The position numbers and the translations under genes were made by a program. The notes under the pieces were generated by a model that did no database searches, was not told the DNA's origin, and saw only the letters and a list, made by a program, of their open reading frames with translations. From Oreohelix idahoensis (Eukaryota; Mollusca; Gastropoda; Stylommatophora; Oreohelicidae), in the NCBI GenBank assembly GCA_024509875.1, contig JAMPIV010021219.1, positions 62,001 through 126,000 of the forward strand: a stretch of DNA of 64,000 bases. Direction: 5' to 3'. Each line of letters begins with the position of its first letter. The first letter of the stretch is position 1. Positions 44,396-56,085 of this stretch are shown piece by piece.

Positions 44396-45529
44396 TGACT
44401 CGAATGCTGTGGTAATTTTCAGAACGTCTCCATCATCATCACGACGTTTCATTTTCACTCCATTAGGAGCATGCAGGTGATATTGTATCAGTGGTTTTCT
44501 GTAGTAATTTGTTCAACATGATGAGTCTGTCAGCTCCATTCATAACATAACATAACATAACCTAACCTAACCTAACCTAACATTAGTTGCTCCTATGAAA
44601 TGCTTGAGGGAGCATTAGTCATATTCTTTCTTTATCTCCCGAGAGATCTCCCCCCGAACAACCCAGGGCAATTTGCGAAAGAAGACTATATTGTTTTGGC
44701 GGAGAGAGAGGGTGTGAAGAAGGAAGGATTTGTTTACATGCTTCTTTAGCTTATAATATTTCTAGTTCGTGGTTCAGTTATGCTTTATTTTTGTGTGCCT
44801 TTTCTTCTGCAGAAAGTATTTTGCTGACAATTCGTATGTGACAATGTGCGCTTGTTAAACTGACTGTTTTATCACTTAAGTTTGTAACAAGCAACATGAA
44901 TTTTTGTAAAATATTATTCGAATAAGATGCGTGACAGAAAATATTAGCCATTCTCAGTATAACACAAGAGTAGTTTTTCTGACGCCGCTGAAATTTTGAC
45001 GCTGAATCAAAACACAGCACCGTCATAGTCCAGACAGCCATACCAAATATTAGGCTCACGCATGCGTGAAAACGTTTGCTACATATTGATGCATTTCGCA
45101 ATCCATTTAATTCGTAAATTGATCGCCCTTCACAACTGATCGATCATCAACAGAAAGCTTGCGAGCTGTAGCTATGACTGCATGCCTAGCAATTAATGCA
45201 GCAGGGGTTATTTCTTCTTGACTGAGACTTGTGTTTTTTAAGTTATTGTTAAAACAACTTGAGAGGGCTGGCCAGCAAACAAATAATGGTTTTATAAACA
45301 AATACAATATTTGGAAGGGGGGGGGGGGGTTGCGCTAATGTAAATCTTGCATGTACAATAACAAATATATTGACACTATCTATTCAGAATGATAAGAAAC
45401 ACAAAAGATTTAACCCCCCCTTCATAAGCTCCTGTTTAGTTGTAACCTCCATCCCTTAGCTTTATCAAAGGTTGTCTCCGTCATCATCCTTACGCTCTGC
45501 AAGGTCACCCAACATCTTGAACGACGGTC
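44396..45529. other. Unassigned DNA with short CCTAA repeat and poly(G)
   Basis: No gene is recognised. (CATAA)n then (CCTAA)4 lies at 44541-44582, and a G run at 45317-45330. Minus-strand open frames at 44778-45307 show no known motif. Confidence 0.45.
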
Positions 45530-45542
45530 TCATTCGCCGCAT

Positions 45543-47955
45543 CTTCTTCTTTGATCCTTAGCCGCAGACCGTCAAAGCAGTCAGTGGCCATCACGCCTAG
45601 TGGTGTCTTGTAGGGTAACAAATTGATTCCACTTTGCTCGGTTGGCGGCCATCCTTCGTACAGTGCCCCAACTCTGGTTCATTCTTTGCATCTCAGCATC
45701 CACAGTCCTCCGCCAGGTTGTTTTTGGTCGGCCTCTCTTTCGTTTTCCTTCAGGGGTCCAAAGCATAGCTGTTCTTGTGATGGCATCGGGGTCTCTTCTG
45801 AGGACATGGCCAACCCAGCTCCAGCGTCTGCCAGTTATGATGGTGTGCATGTCCTCTTGCTTGCTCCGAGTAAGCAGATCTTGGTTGGTGATGGTATTCG
45901 GCCAAAAGATTCAGTGAATTTTTCTTAGGCATGTTGTGTGAAAAGAGGACAATTTCGACATTTCCTTCTCTGTAACTCTCCAGCATTCTGCACCATAGAG
46001 AAGCACAGAAAGCACACAGCTCTGATATAACCTTAATTTTGTGCTTGTGCTGTATTGAGAGGACTTCCAGATGTTGTTTAGGCTAAAAAAAGGCTGTTCT
46101 TGCCTTATTCATTCTGATGTTGATGTCTTTGCCTGCCCCGCCGTCTGGTGTTACTATGCATCCTAGGTATGTGAAGGTGTCTGTCTGTACCAGTTGCTGA
46201 TTCCTTACTGATATGGGCTCAGGGTTGCTCACATTGAGCGTCATGACCTCTGACTTCTTTAAATTGATGTTCAAGCCCACCTGCTGGCTAAACTTATTAA
46301 GTCTATCCGTTTTTTCCTGGATGTGTTGATGTTAATGTGCTAGTAGTGCAATGTCATCTGCATATTCCAGATCTTCCAATGTAGAAAATGTAGTCCATTT
46401 TATTCCTCTTGGACTGCCCTCTGTTGTCTGGCGCATCACCCAGTCTATGACTGTTAAAAATAGAGTGGTTGATAAGGGGCATCCCTGTCGTACTCCTGTC
46501 TTCACCTCAAAGGTTAGGTTACTATGCCCAACACTACACGTAAAGTTGGCATAGAGGCTTTTTATGATTGACACTATGCAGCTTGGAATTCCATAAGCCC
46601 TCAGTATTTTCCATAAACTGTCCCTATGTATGCTGTCAAAAGCCTTTTCAAAATCAAGGAAGTTAATGTACAGTTGTGTTTGCCATTCTGAGCACTGCTC
46701 TATAATGTTCCTGAGAGTGAATATATGATCTACACATCTTCTGTTCTTTCTAAATCCTGCTTGTTCTTTCCTCAGTTTATGGTCTACTGCTTATGAAATT
46801 CTTTGTATAATTATCCTGCCTAGTATTTTGCTGGGAACTGAGAGAAGAGTGATTCCTCTCCAATTATTGCAGTCTGCAAGATCTCCCTTCTTGGGCAATT
46901 TGACAATTATTCCTTTCTTCCACTCTGATGGTGTTGTCCCCGTTTTCCACACTTGTGCAAATAGTGGTTCTAATAGTTCTGCTGCTAGCTCAGGGTCTGT
47001 CTTAAATAGCTCTGCATTTAAGTTATCATGGCCAGGAGCTTTTCCATTCTTTAACCCTTTGATTGCTGTGATGATTTCTTCTTGTCGTGGAATGTCTGTA
47101 TTTACATCTAGATCGTTTTCAGCCTCAGGAACATTCAATTGTGTCTCTGGTGGTTCCCTGTTCAGAGTTTATCTGAAGTGCTCTGCCCATCTTGTTTCCT
47201 GTCCCTCTGCTGTCGTGATGAGATTTCCTTGCTTATCTCTTACTAATGTAATATTGTTTGCACCTCGTTTTCCGCTGATGTATTTAGTTATTTTGTATAC
47301 TTTGCTTTGTTCATTTCTCATCGCTGCCTCTCCTGCCTGTCTTGCAAGATCGTCTAGGAAATTCCTTTTGTTGGCTCGGGTTTGGCGTTTAACTTCCTTG
47401 TCCAGCTGACTGTACTGTTCGCTATATAGTTGCTTTAACCTGGGGGACTTCGCTTCTGTTTTCTTTCTTTTCATTTCCTTTCTCAGTGTTATGGTGTTTA
47501 ATGTTTCTGGTGTTATCCAGTCTTGCTTCTTCCTTTCCTGGAATCCCAAGCATGATTTGCTGCTTTCCTTATATATTGTTGAAATGGTGTTGAATTTCTG
47601 GTCTATATCATCAGTCAATGTCTTTTCCTGACTTTTGGCAAATTGATATCGTTTCTTTATGTCAGCCGCAAAAGCTTTTCTGGTAAAGGGGTCCTTCAAT
47701 TTGCTGATGTCAAACCTTTTCTGTGTAGTTACAATTGGTCCAGCCCTTCTTAGTTTCACTTTCAGTTTTACTACTACTAAATGGTGATCACTTCCCACAT
47801 CTGCACCTCTTCTTACCTTCGCATCTTGTAATGCATGTCTCCATCTACCGTTAATCATGATGTGGTCTATCTGGTTTCTGTCCCGACCATTTGGTGATTC
47901 CCATGTTAATTTGTGAATTTCTTTATGTGGGAAAAGTGTTCCTCCAATGACCAGG
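45543..47955 (-). pseudogene. LINE family R, 5'-truncated, nearly 2.4 kb
   Basis: Flanked by the 13-bp duplication TCATTCGCCGCAT (45530-45542 and 47956-47968); the 3' (AAG)n end is on the left. Read on the minus strand it begins inside the endonuclease ([42 protein letters not shown]). The linker follows, then RT: KNGKAPGHDNLNAE, TGVRQGCPLS and catalytic YADD (DLEYADDIALLAH). The C-terminal region follows (DTFTYLGCIVTPDGG, GRRWSWVGHVLRRDPDA). It is broken by in-frame stops near 47170, 46790 and 46085 and by frame shifts. Domain content fits an RTE-like element. It is a more complete relative of 22824-23518 and 56985-57166. Confidence 0.92.
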
Positions 47956-47968
47956 TCATTCGCCGCAT

Positions 47969-48467
47969 GGGGTGCCTAAATCCAGACGGTCAGAACATCC
48001 AACATTGATGCGACTTTCTCAACTCATATTTTATTTTTCTCGGCTTCAATCACCTCTCCTTTCTTTCCCGCTAGCTTCACTTCCACAAGCAGATATATAT
48101 ATATATATATATGTTTCTTTTTCCTACTTAACATTTACTCTGTTATACCCGAAAACGGATGCATATTTTCATATCATCGCATGGTGGGCAGTTCAGAGCC
48201 AGTGATATTGCTTTTTACTGATTTTGTCATGCCTCTTAATTAGGTCTCGCTCTGTTTCCTTGCCCTGACGAAGGCTTTGAGGTTGCAACGTAGGAAATTT
48301 TTTTCTTTTGTCCTAGTAAGACGCATTACCTTCTTCAATATTATTATTATTTTTTAATTAACCCACCCTGTCCAATCGAAGGAGAAGTTTCGGCAGAATC
48401 CTTTGCATTGCTAATTTGGGACGTGACAACGCAAATCTTGCATCACCTTTCTTTAGGACAGCAGTTC
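47969..48467. other. Unassigned DNA
   Basis: No gene is recognised. A short (TA)n lies at 48090-48110. The stretch around 48265-48300 (CTGACGAAGGCTTTGAGGTT) resembles a motif common in 3' ends of some retroelements, but I cannot assign it. Confidence 0.4.
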
Positions 48468-49092
48468 ACCATCTTTTAGCTCTACAAGATTCTCTTTTAC
48501 CGTCTTTTAGCTCTACAGGATTCTCTTTTACCATCTTTTAGCTCGACATGATTCTCTTTTACCATCTGTTAGCTCGACAGGATTCTCTTTTACCATCTTT
48601 TAGCTCGACAGGATTCTCTTTTACCATTTTTTAGCTCTACAGGATTCTCTTTTACCATCTTTTAGCTCTACAGGATTATCTTTTACCTCTTTTGCCATCT
48701 TTTAGCTCTGTAGGATTCTTTCATCATTTTTTTTTAGTTCTACAGGTTTCTCTTTCACTATCTTTTAGTTCTATAGGATTCTTTCGTCATTTTTTTTAGT
48801 TCTACAAGATTCTCTTTTACCATCTCTTAGCTCTACATGATTCTCTTTTAGCTCTACACGATTCTTTTAAACCATCTTTTTAGCTCTGCAGGATTTTCTT
48901 TTACCATCGTTTAGCTCTATAAGATTCTCTTTTACCATCGTTTAGCTCTATAAGATTCTCTTTTACCATCGTTTAGCTCTATAAGATTCTCTTTTACCAT
49001 CGTTTAGCTCTATAAGATTCTCTTTTACCATCGTTTAGCTCTATAAGATTCTCTTTTACCATCGTTTAACTCTATAAGATTCTCTTTTACCA
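48468..49092. repeat. 31-bp tandem repeat
   Basis: About 20 units of TTTTAGCTCTACAGGATTCT then CTTTTACCATC. The right-hand six units (48900-49090) are a more homogeneous CGTTTAGCTCTATAAGATTC subtype. Confidence 0.93.
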
Positions 49093-49582
49093 TCCTTTGG
49101 CCCTGCCTTAGTGTTAATAGATCTTCCACCATTCTTCAGCTCTGCCAAGGTTAGCTTCGTCATCGCTTATCTCCTGCATGTTTATGCCCCACGACCTGGT
49201 GGTGGCGAGTAGTCTCTGTGTGAATTAAAGATTTCATCCCCTTAGTATCCACCGCCCCTTCAAGGCACAAAAGCTACTTTTAAAAAAGTTTCTTCAACTT
49301 ATAGCACTATCCCGTCTTACCTTACTCTTCTCCCCATAACCCAATTTCCTGGTGAAATGATTAAAACACCGCATCAGCGAAAGCCTGTGCAGGTAACTAA
49401 GACTGGAACACCTGAACAAAGACTCAAACGCGGCGGCGTCAGATCTAAATAGAACCTGGTTTTAGTTCTAAACACATAAGTTGTTCAACAGGTTCAACAG
49501 CTTCGTTCCGAACCAACCTGACCCAGGTCAGGTGACACGTGACAGAACAGTTAAGGTCTGACAAGACTATCTAACTTATTTC
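49093..49582. other. Unassigned DNA
   Basis: No gene or named repeat seen. Confidence 0.4.
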
Positions 49583-50047
49583 TCTCCACGAAAAACTGTT
49601 TGGAGCTGTCAGGGACCTTGAGCTGACTACTGCCTTTATTAATAGTTATTTATATGGAACGTACATTTAACTTCTTTCTCTCCACAAAAAAAAACTGTTC
49701 GGAGATGTCATGAACCCTGAGCTAACTACTGCCTATAGTAAATAAAAAAAAAAGGTAAAGATAGTCCCAAAGCAGATACAGCCGTAAGGGAGTGAAGTGT
49801 TAGAGACTTCTCCATACTTAGTCAGAGGTGGGGTGACCAGTTCCCTTCCACGCTGCCTTTTCCGTCCCTAAGTCAGTCAGGTACCCATTTACAGCTGAGA
49901 AGATTGGAGCGTGTCGGTAACATGATTCGAACCCTGCACCTTTACCGCCAGAGACCAGCGCTCTAAGCACTGTGTCAATCCAACGCTGCCTATAGTAAGA
50001 GTCATTAATGTGGAAGTCTGAAGGCGAACTAGGAAGAAAAAGACGTA
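49583..50047 (+). mobile_element. Dispersed repeat E fragments, host of a SINE
   Basis: Two partial tandem copies of the E 3' region (CTCTCCACGAAAAACTGTTT at 49583 and a copy at 49674) precede the SINE. After the SINE the E sequence resumes (49999-50045: GAGTCATTAATGTGGAAGTC) to an AAGAAAAAG tail. Confidence 0.65.
49742..49985 (-). mobile_element. tRNA-derived SINE, family A, copy 3, with TSD
   Basis: Flanked by CTGCCTATAGTAA (49729-49741 and 49986-49998), so both ends are fixed: 244 bp. On the minus strand the head has the B box GGTTCGAATC (49920-49935), then AGCTGTAAATGGGTACCTGA, then AACACTTCACTCCCTTACGG and a T-rich end. Confidence 0.85.
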
Positions 50048-50575
50048 TCTTTAACTTCACACAGACTCAAGATTCCAGTTTTTCATGTTCCACAGTCTGT
50101 ACATATTTATAGGTCCCATATAGTTCTCGTATCTTTAACTTGACAAGATTCGAGTTTTCTTTTTTTTTCTTCAAATTTCCACTGTCTGTAAATATTTCAA
50201 CGTCCCGTATAGTTCCCGTATCTTTAACTTGACACGAACTCAAGCAAGATTCGAGGTTTTTCACATTCCAGACTGGACATATTTCTACGTCCAGTATAGT
50301 TCCCGTATCTTTAACTTGACACGAACTCAAGCAAGATTCGAGTTTTTCACATTCCAGACTGGACATATTTCTACGTCCCGTATAGTTCCCGTATCTTTAA
50401 CTTGACACGAACTCAAGCAAGATTCGAGTTTTTCACATTCCAGACTGGACATATTTCTACGTCCCGAATAGTTCCCGTATCTTTAACTTGACACGAACTC
50501 AAGCAAGATTCGAGTTTTTCACATTCCAGACTGGACATATTTCTACGTCCCGTATAGTTTCCGTATAGTTCCCGG
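50048..50575. repeat. 86-bp tandem repeat
   Basis: About six units: GTATCTTTAACTTGACACGA, ACTCAAGCAAGATTCGAG, CACATTCCAGACTGGACATA, CTACGTCCCGTATAGTTCC. The first two units are diverged. Confidence 0.93.
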
Positions 50576-50707
50576 GGTCTCTGACGGGACAAGAAAGAAT
50601 AGTCCTACTTCTACTTCATGCATATCGTAAAATTTTGCACGAGGCTGGCAAGCTCATGATATAAAACACATTTCTACAGAAACCAAGGACTTGGAGCAAT
50701 CAAATGT

Positions 50708-51620
50708 TTTAATCGCTCCGCTCTGGCATCAACAGCGACTGCTTCAGATTCGCTCCGCTCCTTCATCAACAGCGACTGCTCCAGATTCGCTCCACCCTGG
50801 CATCAACAGCGACTGCTCCAGATTCGCTCCGCTCCTTCATCAACAGCGACTGCTCCAGATTCGCTCCGCTCCGACATCAACAGTGACTGCTCCAGATTCG
50901 CTCCGCTCTGTCATCAATAGTGACTGCTCCAGATTCGCTCCGCTCCTTCATCAACAGCGACTGCTCCAGATTCGCTCCGCTCCTTCATCAACAGTGACTG
51001 CTCCAGATTCGCTCCGCTCCTTCATCAACAGTGACTGCTCCAGATTCGCTCCGCTCCTTCATCAACAGCGACTGCTCCAGATTCGCTCCGCTCCGACATC
51101 AACAGTGACTGCTCCAGATTCGCTCCGCTCTGGCATCAATAGTGACTGCTCCAGATTCGCTCCGCTCCTTCATCAACAGCGACTGCTCCAGATTCGCTCC
51201 GATCCTTCATCAACAGTGACTGCTCCAGATTCGCTCCGCTCCTTCATCAACAGTGACTGCTCCAGATTCGCTCCGCTCCTTCATCAACAGCGACTGCTCC
51301 AGATTCGCTCCGCTCCGGCATCAACAGCGACTGCTCCAGATTCGCTCCGCTCCGGCATCAACAGCGACTGCTCCAGATTCGCTCCGCTCCTTCATCAACA
51401 GTGACTGCTCCAGATTCGCTCCGCTCCTTCATCAACAGCGACTGCTCCAGATTCGCTCCGCTCCGACATCAACAATGACTACTCCAGGTTCGCTCCGCTC
51501 CGACATCAACAGCGACTGCTCCAGGTTCGCTCCGCTCCTTCATCAAAAGTGACTGCTCCAGGTTCGCTCCGCTCCGACATCAACAGTGACTGCTCCAGGT
51601 TCGCTCCGCGCTCCGACTTA
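50708..51620. repeat. 37-bp satellite array
   Basis: About 24 units of TCAACAGCGACTGCTCCAGA then TTCGCTCCGCTCCTTCA. Variants have GTGACTG, CTCCGACA or CTGGCA. As 37 is not a multiple of three, a single plus-strand frame cycles through all three unit phases. None contains a stop, hence a 237-residue open frame with a 37-residue period. No start context or known domain supports a gene. Confidence 0.96.
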
Positions 51621-52153
51621 AATTGTTATTGTTATTATTATTTTTTACTTGTAAGTTTTAGTAAACTGCACACTGTAACTTTAAAAGCGAAGAAACTTTA
51701 TATATTCTAAAATTCTCTAACAATTTAAATGCCACTTATATTCGTAAATTACCTTGTTTACAAAAGTAGCAACAACAACAAACAAAGGTTGCTGCAGTCC
51801 CCCACAACCTGCGGAAAATGATTGAAAATTAATCTTAAAACCGAAAACATTCGAACTGTTTTAGTTTGAGTTGTAGGCATGCTCGAAGCGACTCTGCGAG
51901 AAAGCTGAATGTGGCGTGGGCAGCTTAGAAGGGCCTTGTCCAACCCGCTCATGGAGAATCTCTTTGGCATGAGTCCCCACTTTTTTTTTTTTTTTATTTG
52001 AATCCCGACCCCTCCGTGAAATCCTTGATCCTTAATCGACCCCAGGAAAAAAAATAAATAAAGGAAGTGATTAAACAGACTCAATACATTATTAACACTG
52101 CCTGTTTATTAAAGTGGTTACAATAATTAATAGGAAAGGTGTGATGGTGAGCA
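51621..52153. other. Unassigned DNA next to hAT fragment
   Basis: May be the 3' untranslated part of the hAT element to the right (minus strand). A T run lies at 51980-51996. No motif is recognised. Confidence 0.4.
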
Positions 52154-52486
52154 TTAGCATCGGCATTGATATTTGTTTGGAGATTGTAGAGTTTTAGTCG
52201 TTAAGTCACCACGATCTTCCAGGTTAAGCCTGTTCCTTTGCTTTGATAAAGCTGTATTTGCGTGGCTAAAACCAGCTTCAACCATGTACAAACTCTGGAA
52301 TGTAAGTAGAAACTGTTCAACTGTGGCACAAAGCTTGGGGTATTTTTGTATCGGCTTTATTTTTGACCAATTATTTAGTTTCGCAACACACGTATCAAAG
52401 AGTTCATTTTGTAGGTGAAATTCAATGACTGTATGTTCTAGTTCTACATTAAAGGTTACAATCCAATCAGGTAGATGCATGTTAAA
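52154..52486 (-). pseudogene. hAT transposase C-terminal fragment
   Basis: The minus-strand frame shows the hAT dimerisation-region pattern, similar to the C-termini of ZBED5/SCAND3-like proteins: a conserved YPKL, then LTFQSLYMVEAGFSHANTAL, KQRNRLNLEDRGDL and the final LQSPNKYQC. The catalytic core and the BED zinc finger are absent upstream (to the right), where SINE sequence follows. It is thus a truncated remnant of a DNA transposon. I recognise the domain from pattern only. Confidence 0.75.
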
Positions 52487-52489
52487 ATA

Positions 52490-52675
52490 AATACATAAAG
52501 GTATGTTTCAGACACTCGTGAGAAATAAAGAACTAGAAGACTAGACAGCAGAAAAAAAAAAACAACAGAAGTGATAGGCTTACCGGGAATAGAACCCAGG
52601 ACCTTCTGAACGACACCACCGCCTAGCTACAGGGGAGCGAACCGTTACTATCCACTCTGCCAACTAGGCATCACA
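52490..52675 (-). mobile_element. tRNA-derived SINE, family C, copy 1
   Basis: On the minus strand: an A-box region AGTTGGCAGAGTGGATAGTA, then CTAGGCGGTGGTGTCGTTC, the B box (GGGTTCTATTCCC, one mismatch to GGTTCGATTCC), then ATCACTTCTGTTGT and CTTTATTTCTCACGAGTGTC. The right edge is near 52675. Confidence 0.8.
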
Positions 52676-52915
52676 AAACGTAGTGCTTCGTGGACAGAAG
52701 TCATTAGCACAATACCCACACGTAATCCAGATATGTACCTAGGGACGACCCAGACTAATTATAGACGCAATCACTTCTGCAGTTTCCTATTTAACAGAAC
52801 AGGCCATATTACACAAGACAATGACCTTAATACTGTGTCCAGTAAATGATAGAAGAATGAGAAAAGTACAGAACAGTTTGTAGGTTTGGTATTATACAAA
52901 CGTTTTAAACAAATA
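52676..52915. other. Unassigned DNA between SINE pieces
   Basis: No gene is recognised. Confidence 0.4.
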
Positions 52916-53010
52916 GAGGGGAAACCCGAGGCATGTAAACAGTAAATAAATAAATAATACACAAAGATATGTTTCAGGCAGTCGTGAGAAATAAAGAAGA
53001 CTAGATGTGT
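52916..53010 (-). mobile_element. SINE family C, 3' part only
   Basis: GGGGAAACCCGAGGCATGTA, then ATGTTTCAGGCAGTCGTGAG: the tail region of family C in reverse orientation, without the tRNA-like head. Confidence 0.65.
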
Positions 53011-53075
53011 CATGTGTAATCTGGCCCACACTGTTAAATAGGAAAAACTGCATTAGTGGTTCTTTATTTTGTGGT

Positions 53076-54450
53076 GCTAGTTGGCAGAGAGGATAGTAAT
53101 AATTTGCTCCCGTAGCTAATCGATGGGAGTGAAAAGGCTCTTGAGTATAAGAGTGAGATCCATCTTTGTTTCATAGATCTGGACAAGGCCTTTGACAGGG
53201 TCCCCTGGAGCAAACTTTGGGACTGTTTGGCAAGGAATAACATTCCAGCACCTCTGATTCATGCTATACAGAGCTTCTACCAGTCTTGCAGAAATTATGT
53301 GAGGACAGCAAACCATAAGTCAGAAGAGTTCAGGACCACCACTGGTGTAAGACAGGGTTATCTTGTCACCTTATCTTTTCATACTCCTCATGGACGATGT
53401 TATCAAGTCATGTAAGGAGAGAACAAGAAAGTATTCAGTGGGGTACTGGAAGATGAGACAGGTATGTATTTCAGAGCTGGCATTTGCTGATGATGTTGCT
53501 CTGATTGCTAAATCAGAGGCACATCTTCAATCCAACCTGCAAGTCTGGAAGGAAGAGCTGGAGAAGAGAGGGATGGTCATAAGTAGTTCTAAAACAAAAT
53601 CCATGGTGATATCACGAGAAGAAAAAAGACATCAGATTAAGCTGGGAGAACAGGTCCTGGAGCAGGTCGACCACTTTAAATATCTCGGAGCTATTATAGA
53701 CCGAAAGGGGAGCATCAAAGAAGAGTTGGCCACTCGAAAAGCAGCAGCTGGGAGACTTTTTCAGGCCATAAATCGAGGATTCCTCAGCAAGAGAGAGGTT
53801 GGTAAAAAAAAAAAGATGGCTGTATACCGCTCCACCTATGTCTCAGTCTTGACATATGGATGCGAGTTATGGGCAATGACTACATACTACAACCCATAAA
53901 AGCCAGGTCCAAACCTCAGAAATGAGGTATCTGAGGAAGGTGGTTGAAGTAACAAGAAGAGACATGGTCCGCAACCAGACGATACGTCAAGGCCTAAAAT
54001 CCCACCCCCTGCAGACCCAAGTAGAACAGTCCCAACTAAGGTGGTTTGGCCATGTCTGCAGAATGGGAGAAGATCGGCTACCACGACAAGCATGGGAAAC
54101 AAAAAGCCAGGGATCCAGACCCCAAGGACGACCCAGAGTCCGCTAGGAGGACAACATTAGACAATCTTTGAAGGACCGAGGACTAGAATGGAACCAGGCC
54201 AGGAGGAAGACAGCCGATAGGATAGTCTGGCGCTCTCTCTTCCAAACCTCTACACCTCACGGTAGAAGGGGAACGACTAAGTAAGTAAGTAAGCTAGGCG
54301 ATGATGTCGTTCGGAAGGACCTGGGTTCGATTCCCGGTAAGCCTATCACTTCTGTTGTGTTTTTCTGTTATCTAGCCTTCTACTTCTTTATTTCTCACGA
54401 GTGCCTGAAACACCGTGTATTTACTGTTTACTGGCCTCGGGTTTTCCTCT
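53076..54450 (+). mobile_element. SINE family C split by an RTE-like LINE
   Basis: The head (GCTAGTTGGCAGAGAGGATA, to about 53116) and the rest (from 54292: GGCGATGATGTCGTTCGG, B box GGTTCGATTCC, ATCACTTCTGTTGTG, CACGAGTGCCTGAAACA) are one SINE interrupted by the LINE at 53117-54291. AGCTA occurs at both junctions and is the likely short target duplication. Confidence 0.85.
53117..54291 (+). pseudogene. RTE-like LINE, 5'-truncated, with TAAG tail
   Basis: Encodes an RT from motif A onward: FIDLDKAFDRVPWSKLWD, then TGVRQG. A frameshift near 53360 is followed by SPYLFILLMDDV, catalytic FADD (LAFADDVALIAKSE), DHFKYLGAIIDRKG, FQAINRGFLSKREVG and RSTYVSVLTYGCELW. The frame ends near 53899, but decayed sequence continues to RWFGHVCRMGEDRLPRQAWE. 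The 3' end is GGAACGACTAAGTAAGTAAG, the short tandem tail typical of RTE elements. Endonuclease and RT N-terminus are missing. Same family as 1-1137 and different from LINE family R. Confidence 0.92.
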
Positions 54451-54460
54451 CCTTATTTGT

Positions 54461-54714
54461 TTAAAACGATTGTACATGCATTTTTTCTGAGGTCCTCGAA
54501 ACCTACTTGAAAGTCTTTCCTTAATTTTTTTAGGTGATTTACGGCGAGATATAAAACAAACATTTAACCGGGACACAAGAACACTCCCAAATGTAAAATT
54601 GAGTCACGGTAGGCATTTTTATTTCTTATATGATTGTCATAATATCGACCCAAAAAGTGTAAACGACCCCCTGATCGGCTCTTTGGCGTATATCGACACT
54701 CTAGATTTCGATAC
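54461..54714. other. Unassigned DNA
   Basis: No gene or repeat is recognised. Confidence 0.4.
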
Positions 54715-54985
54715 AGACGACTTTGGTGACCCCCTGCTGTATGGTGACGAGTGAAGCTTGAGACGGTCTGACGACTTTGGCGATCCCTTCTGTATGGTGA
54801 CGAGAGAAGCTTGAGACGGTCTGACGACTTTGGCGATCCGTTCTGTATGGTGGCGAGAGAAGCTTGAGACGGTCCGACGACTTTGGCGATCCCTTCTGTG
54901 TGGTGACGAGAGAAGCTTGAGACGGTCCGACGACTTTGGCGATCCCTTCTATATGGTGACGAGAGAAGCTTGAGACTGTGACGAC
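54715..54985. repeat. 53-bp tandem repeat
   Basis: Five units of GACGACTTTGGCGATCCCTT, CTGTATGGTGACGAGAGAAG, CTTGAGACGGTC(T/C). Confidence 0.95.
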
Positions 54986-55210
54986 TTTATTAGAGGGATG
55001 GGTGTTGTTATTTGAGAGAGAATAAACTAACAGAAGAAACTTAATGGAAGAAACTGATTTATTTGTAAATACATATGGCATAATAAAAAGGTTTTTCTAA
55101 TGGGCCAGTTTATTACACAGGTCCTGTGCTGACAACATTTAAATAATATAAATGTGGTTGCTATTTTGAGTATATAGGAACAACTGACATTTTTACTTTA
55201 TTTATACACA

Positions 55211-55368
55211 GCCTCCTGAATTGGGTACCAGAGCAACTCTGGGAAGGTTAAGGCGGCTGGCATGATGCTGACCACATCACCCCTAGTGTGCCGATGGTCA
55301 AGAAAATATGGACCTAACAACATATTCCCAATATGCCTCAATCAGCGTGTAACAGATCATTCCTTCCT
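55211..55368 (+). mobile_element. SINE family B, body only
   Basis: Matches the 3' two thirds of 62654-62924 (GGGTACCAGAGCAACTCTGG, AGGTTAAGGCGGCTGGCATG, ATGCTGACCACATCACCCCT, CCAATATGCCTCAATC) but lacks the tRNA-like head. Confidence 0.8.
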
Positions 55369-55666
55369 TCTATACGTTTAGTAAACTATATTATTTTTCG
55401 ATTGAAAAGGAAAGATGAATCTGGAGCATGGAGCAATCAAAAAGCTTCAGCTCCACAACTCCAGCACCGCTCCACAACTCCAGCACCGCTCGACAGCCCT
55501 GCTGACAGAAACCACTATGCAAGAGCAGATAAATACTTTGATGCCGACTTCATGCAGGGTGGGGGCAGCTGTACTGGGGTTTCCATGCTCCGCATGGGGC
55601 GAACAGGGGAAATAAATGAATGATATTATTTCAAGACGATTAACAGGACTGAAATTCAATAAAAAG

Positions 55667-55669
<3 letters not shown>
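55369..55669. other. Unassigned DNA before poly(G)
   Basis: A 21-bp duplication (CTCCACAACTCCAGCACCGC, 55451-55492) is the only structure seen. Confidence 0.45.
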
Positions 55670-55714
<45 letters not shown>

Positions 55715-55742
55715 GGGGGGGGGGGGGAGGGGGAAGAGGGGA
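55670..55742. repeat. Long poly(G) tract
   Basis: About 43 uninterrupted G, then G-runs broken by A, to about 73 bp in total. Confidence 0.97.
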
Positions 55743-55779
55743 GAAAGAAGGATCGGTTAATGTTTAAAAGGAAAGGGAC

Positions 55780-56083
55780 CCAAAGATGCAGCAATAGAGA
55801 ATGCAGTCAGCGGACCCATAGCTTGACTGCTTGCGTCAGGGTCACCGAACCAGAGCTGACCAAGACCCTACTCCACCTCCACGTGGTGGTCCTGGAAACA
55901 GGCTGCATCACTGCAGTCTGGCTGAGAGAGTAGGGATCGAAGAGGGAAGGCAAACCCGGTCCCCAAAAAGATGCCGTGCTGAAGTCGGATGTATCGGCCG
56001 AAAGGCGCAGATATCGCAGCTCCGGTGTAAACAGACACAACGCAACCAACGTCCTTTTCAGGACGAACGAGAAAGAAGAAGTT
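55780..56083 (+). mobile_element. Dispersed repeat D, copy 2
   Basis: Collinear with 6043-6352: GCAGCAATAGAGAATGCAGT, CTCCACCTCCACGTGGTGGT, AGACACAACGCAACCAACGT and a GAAAGAAGAAG tail. It is roughly 85% identical by eye. Confidence 0.8.
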
Positions 56084-56085
56084 TA

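Noticed and set aside
45623..47409. Plus-strand frames of 90-190 residues
   Set aside because: Antisense shadows of LINE R, whose RT and endonuclease motifs read on the minus strand.
54297..54350. Possible tRNA gene (GGTTCGATTCCCGG)
   Set aside because: Part of SINE family C, which recurs several times; no complete cloverleaf.
55616..55933. Gly-rich frame, and Pro-rich frame on the opposite strand
   Set aside because: Poly(G) tract running into repeat D; no start context or domain.
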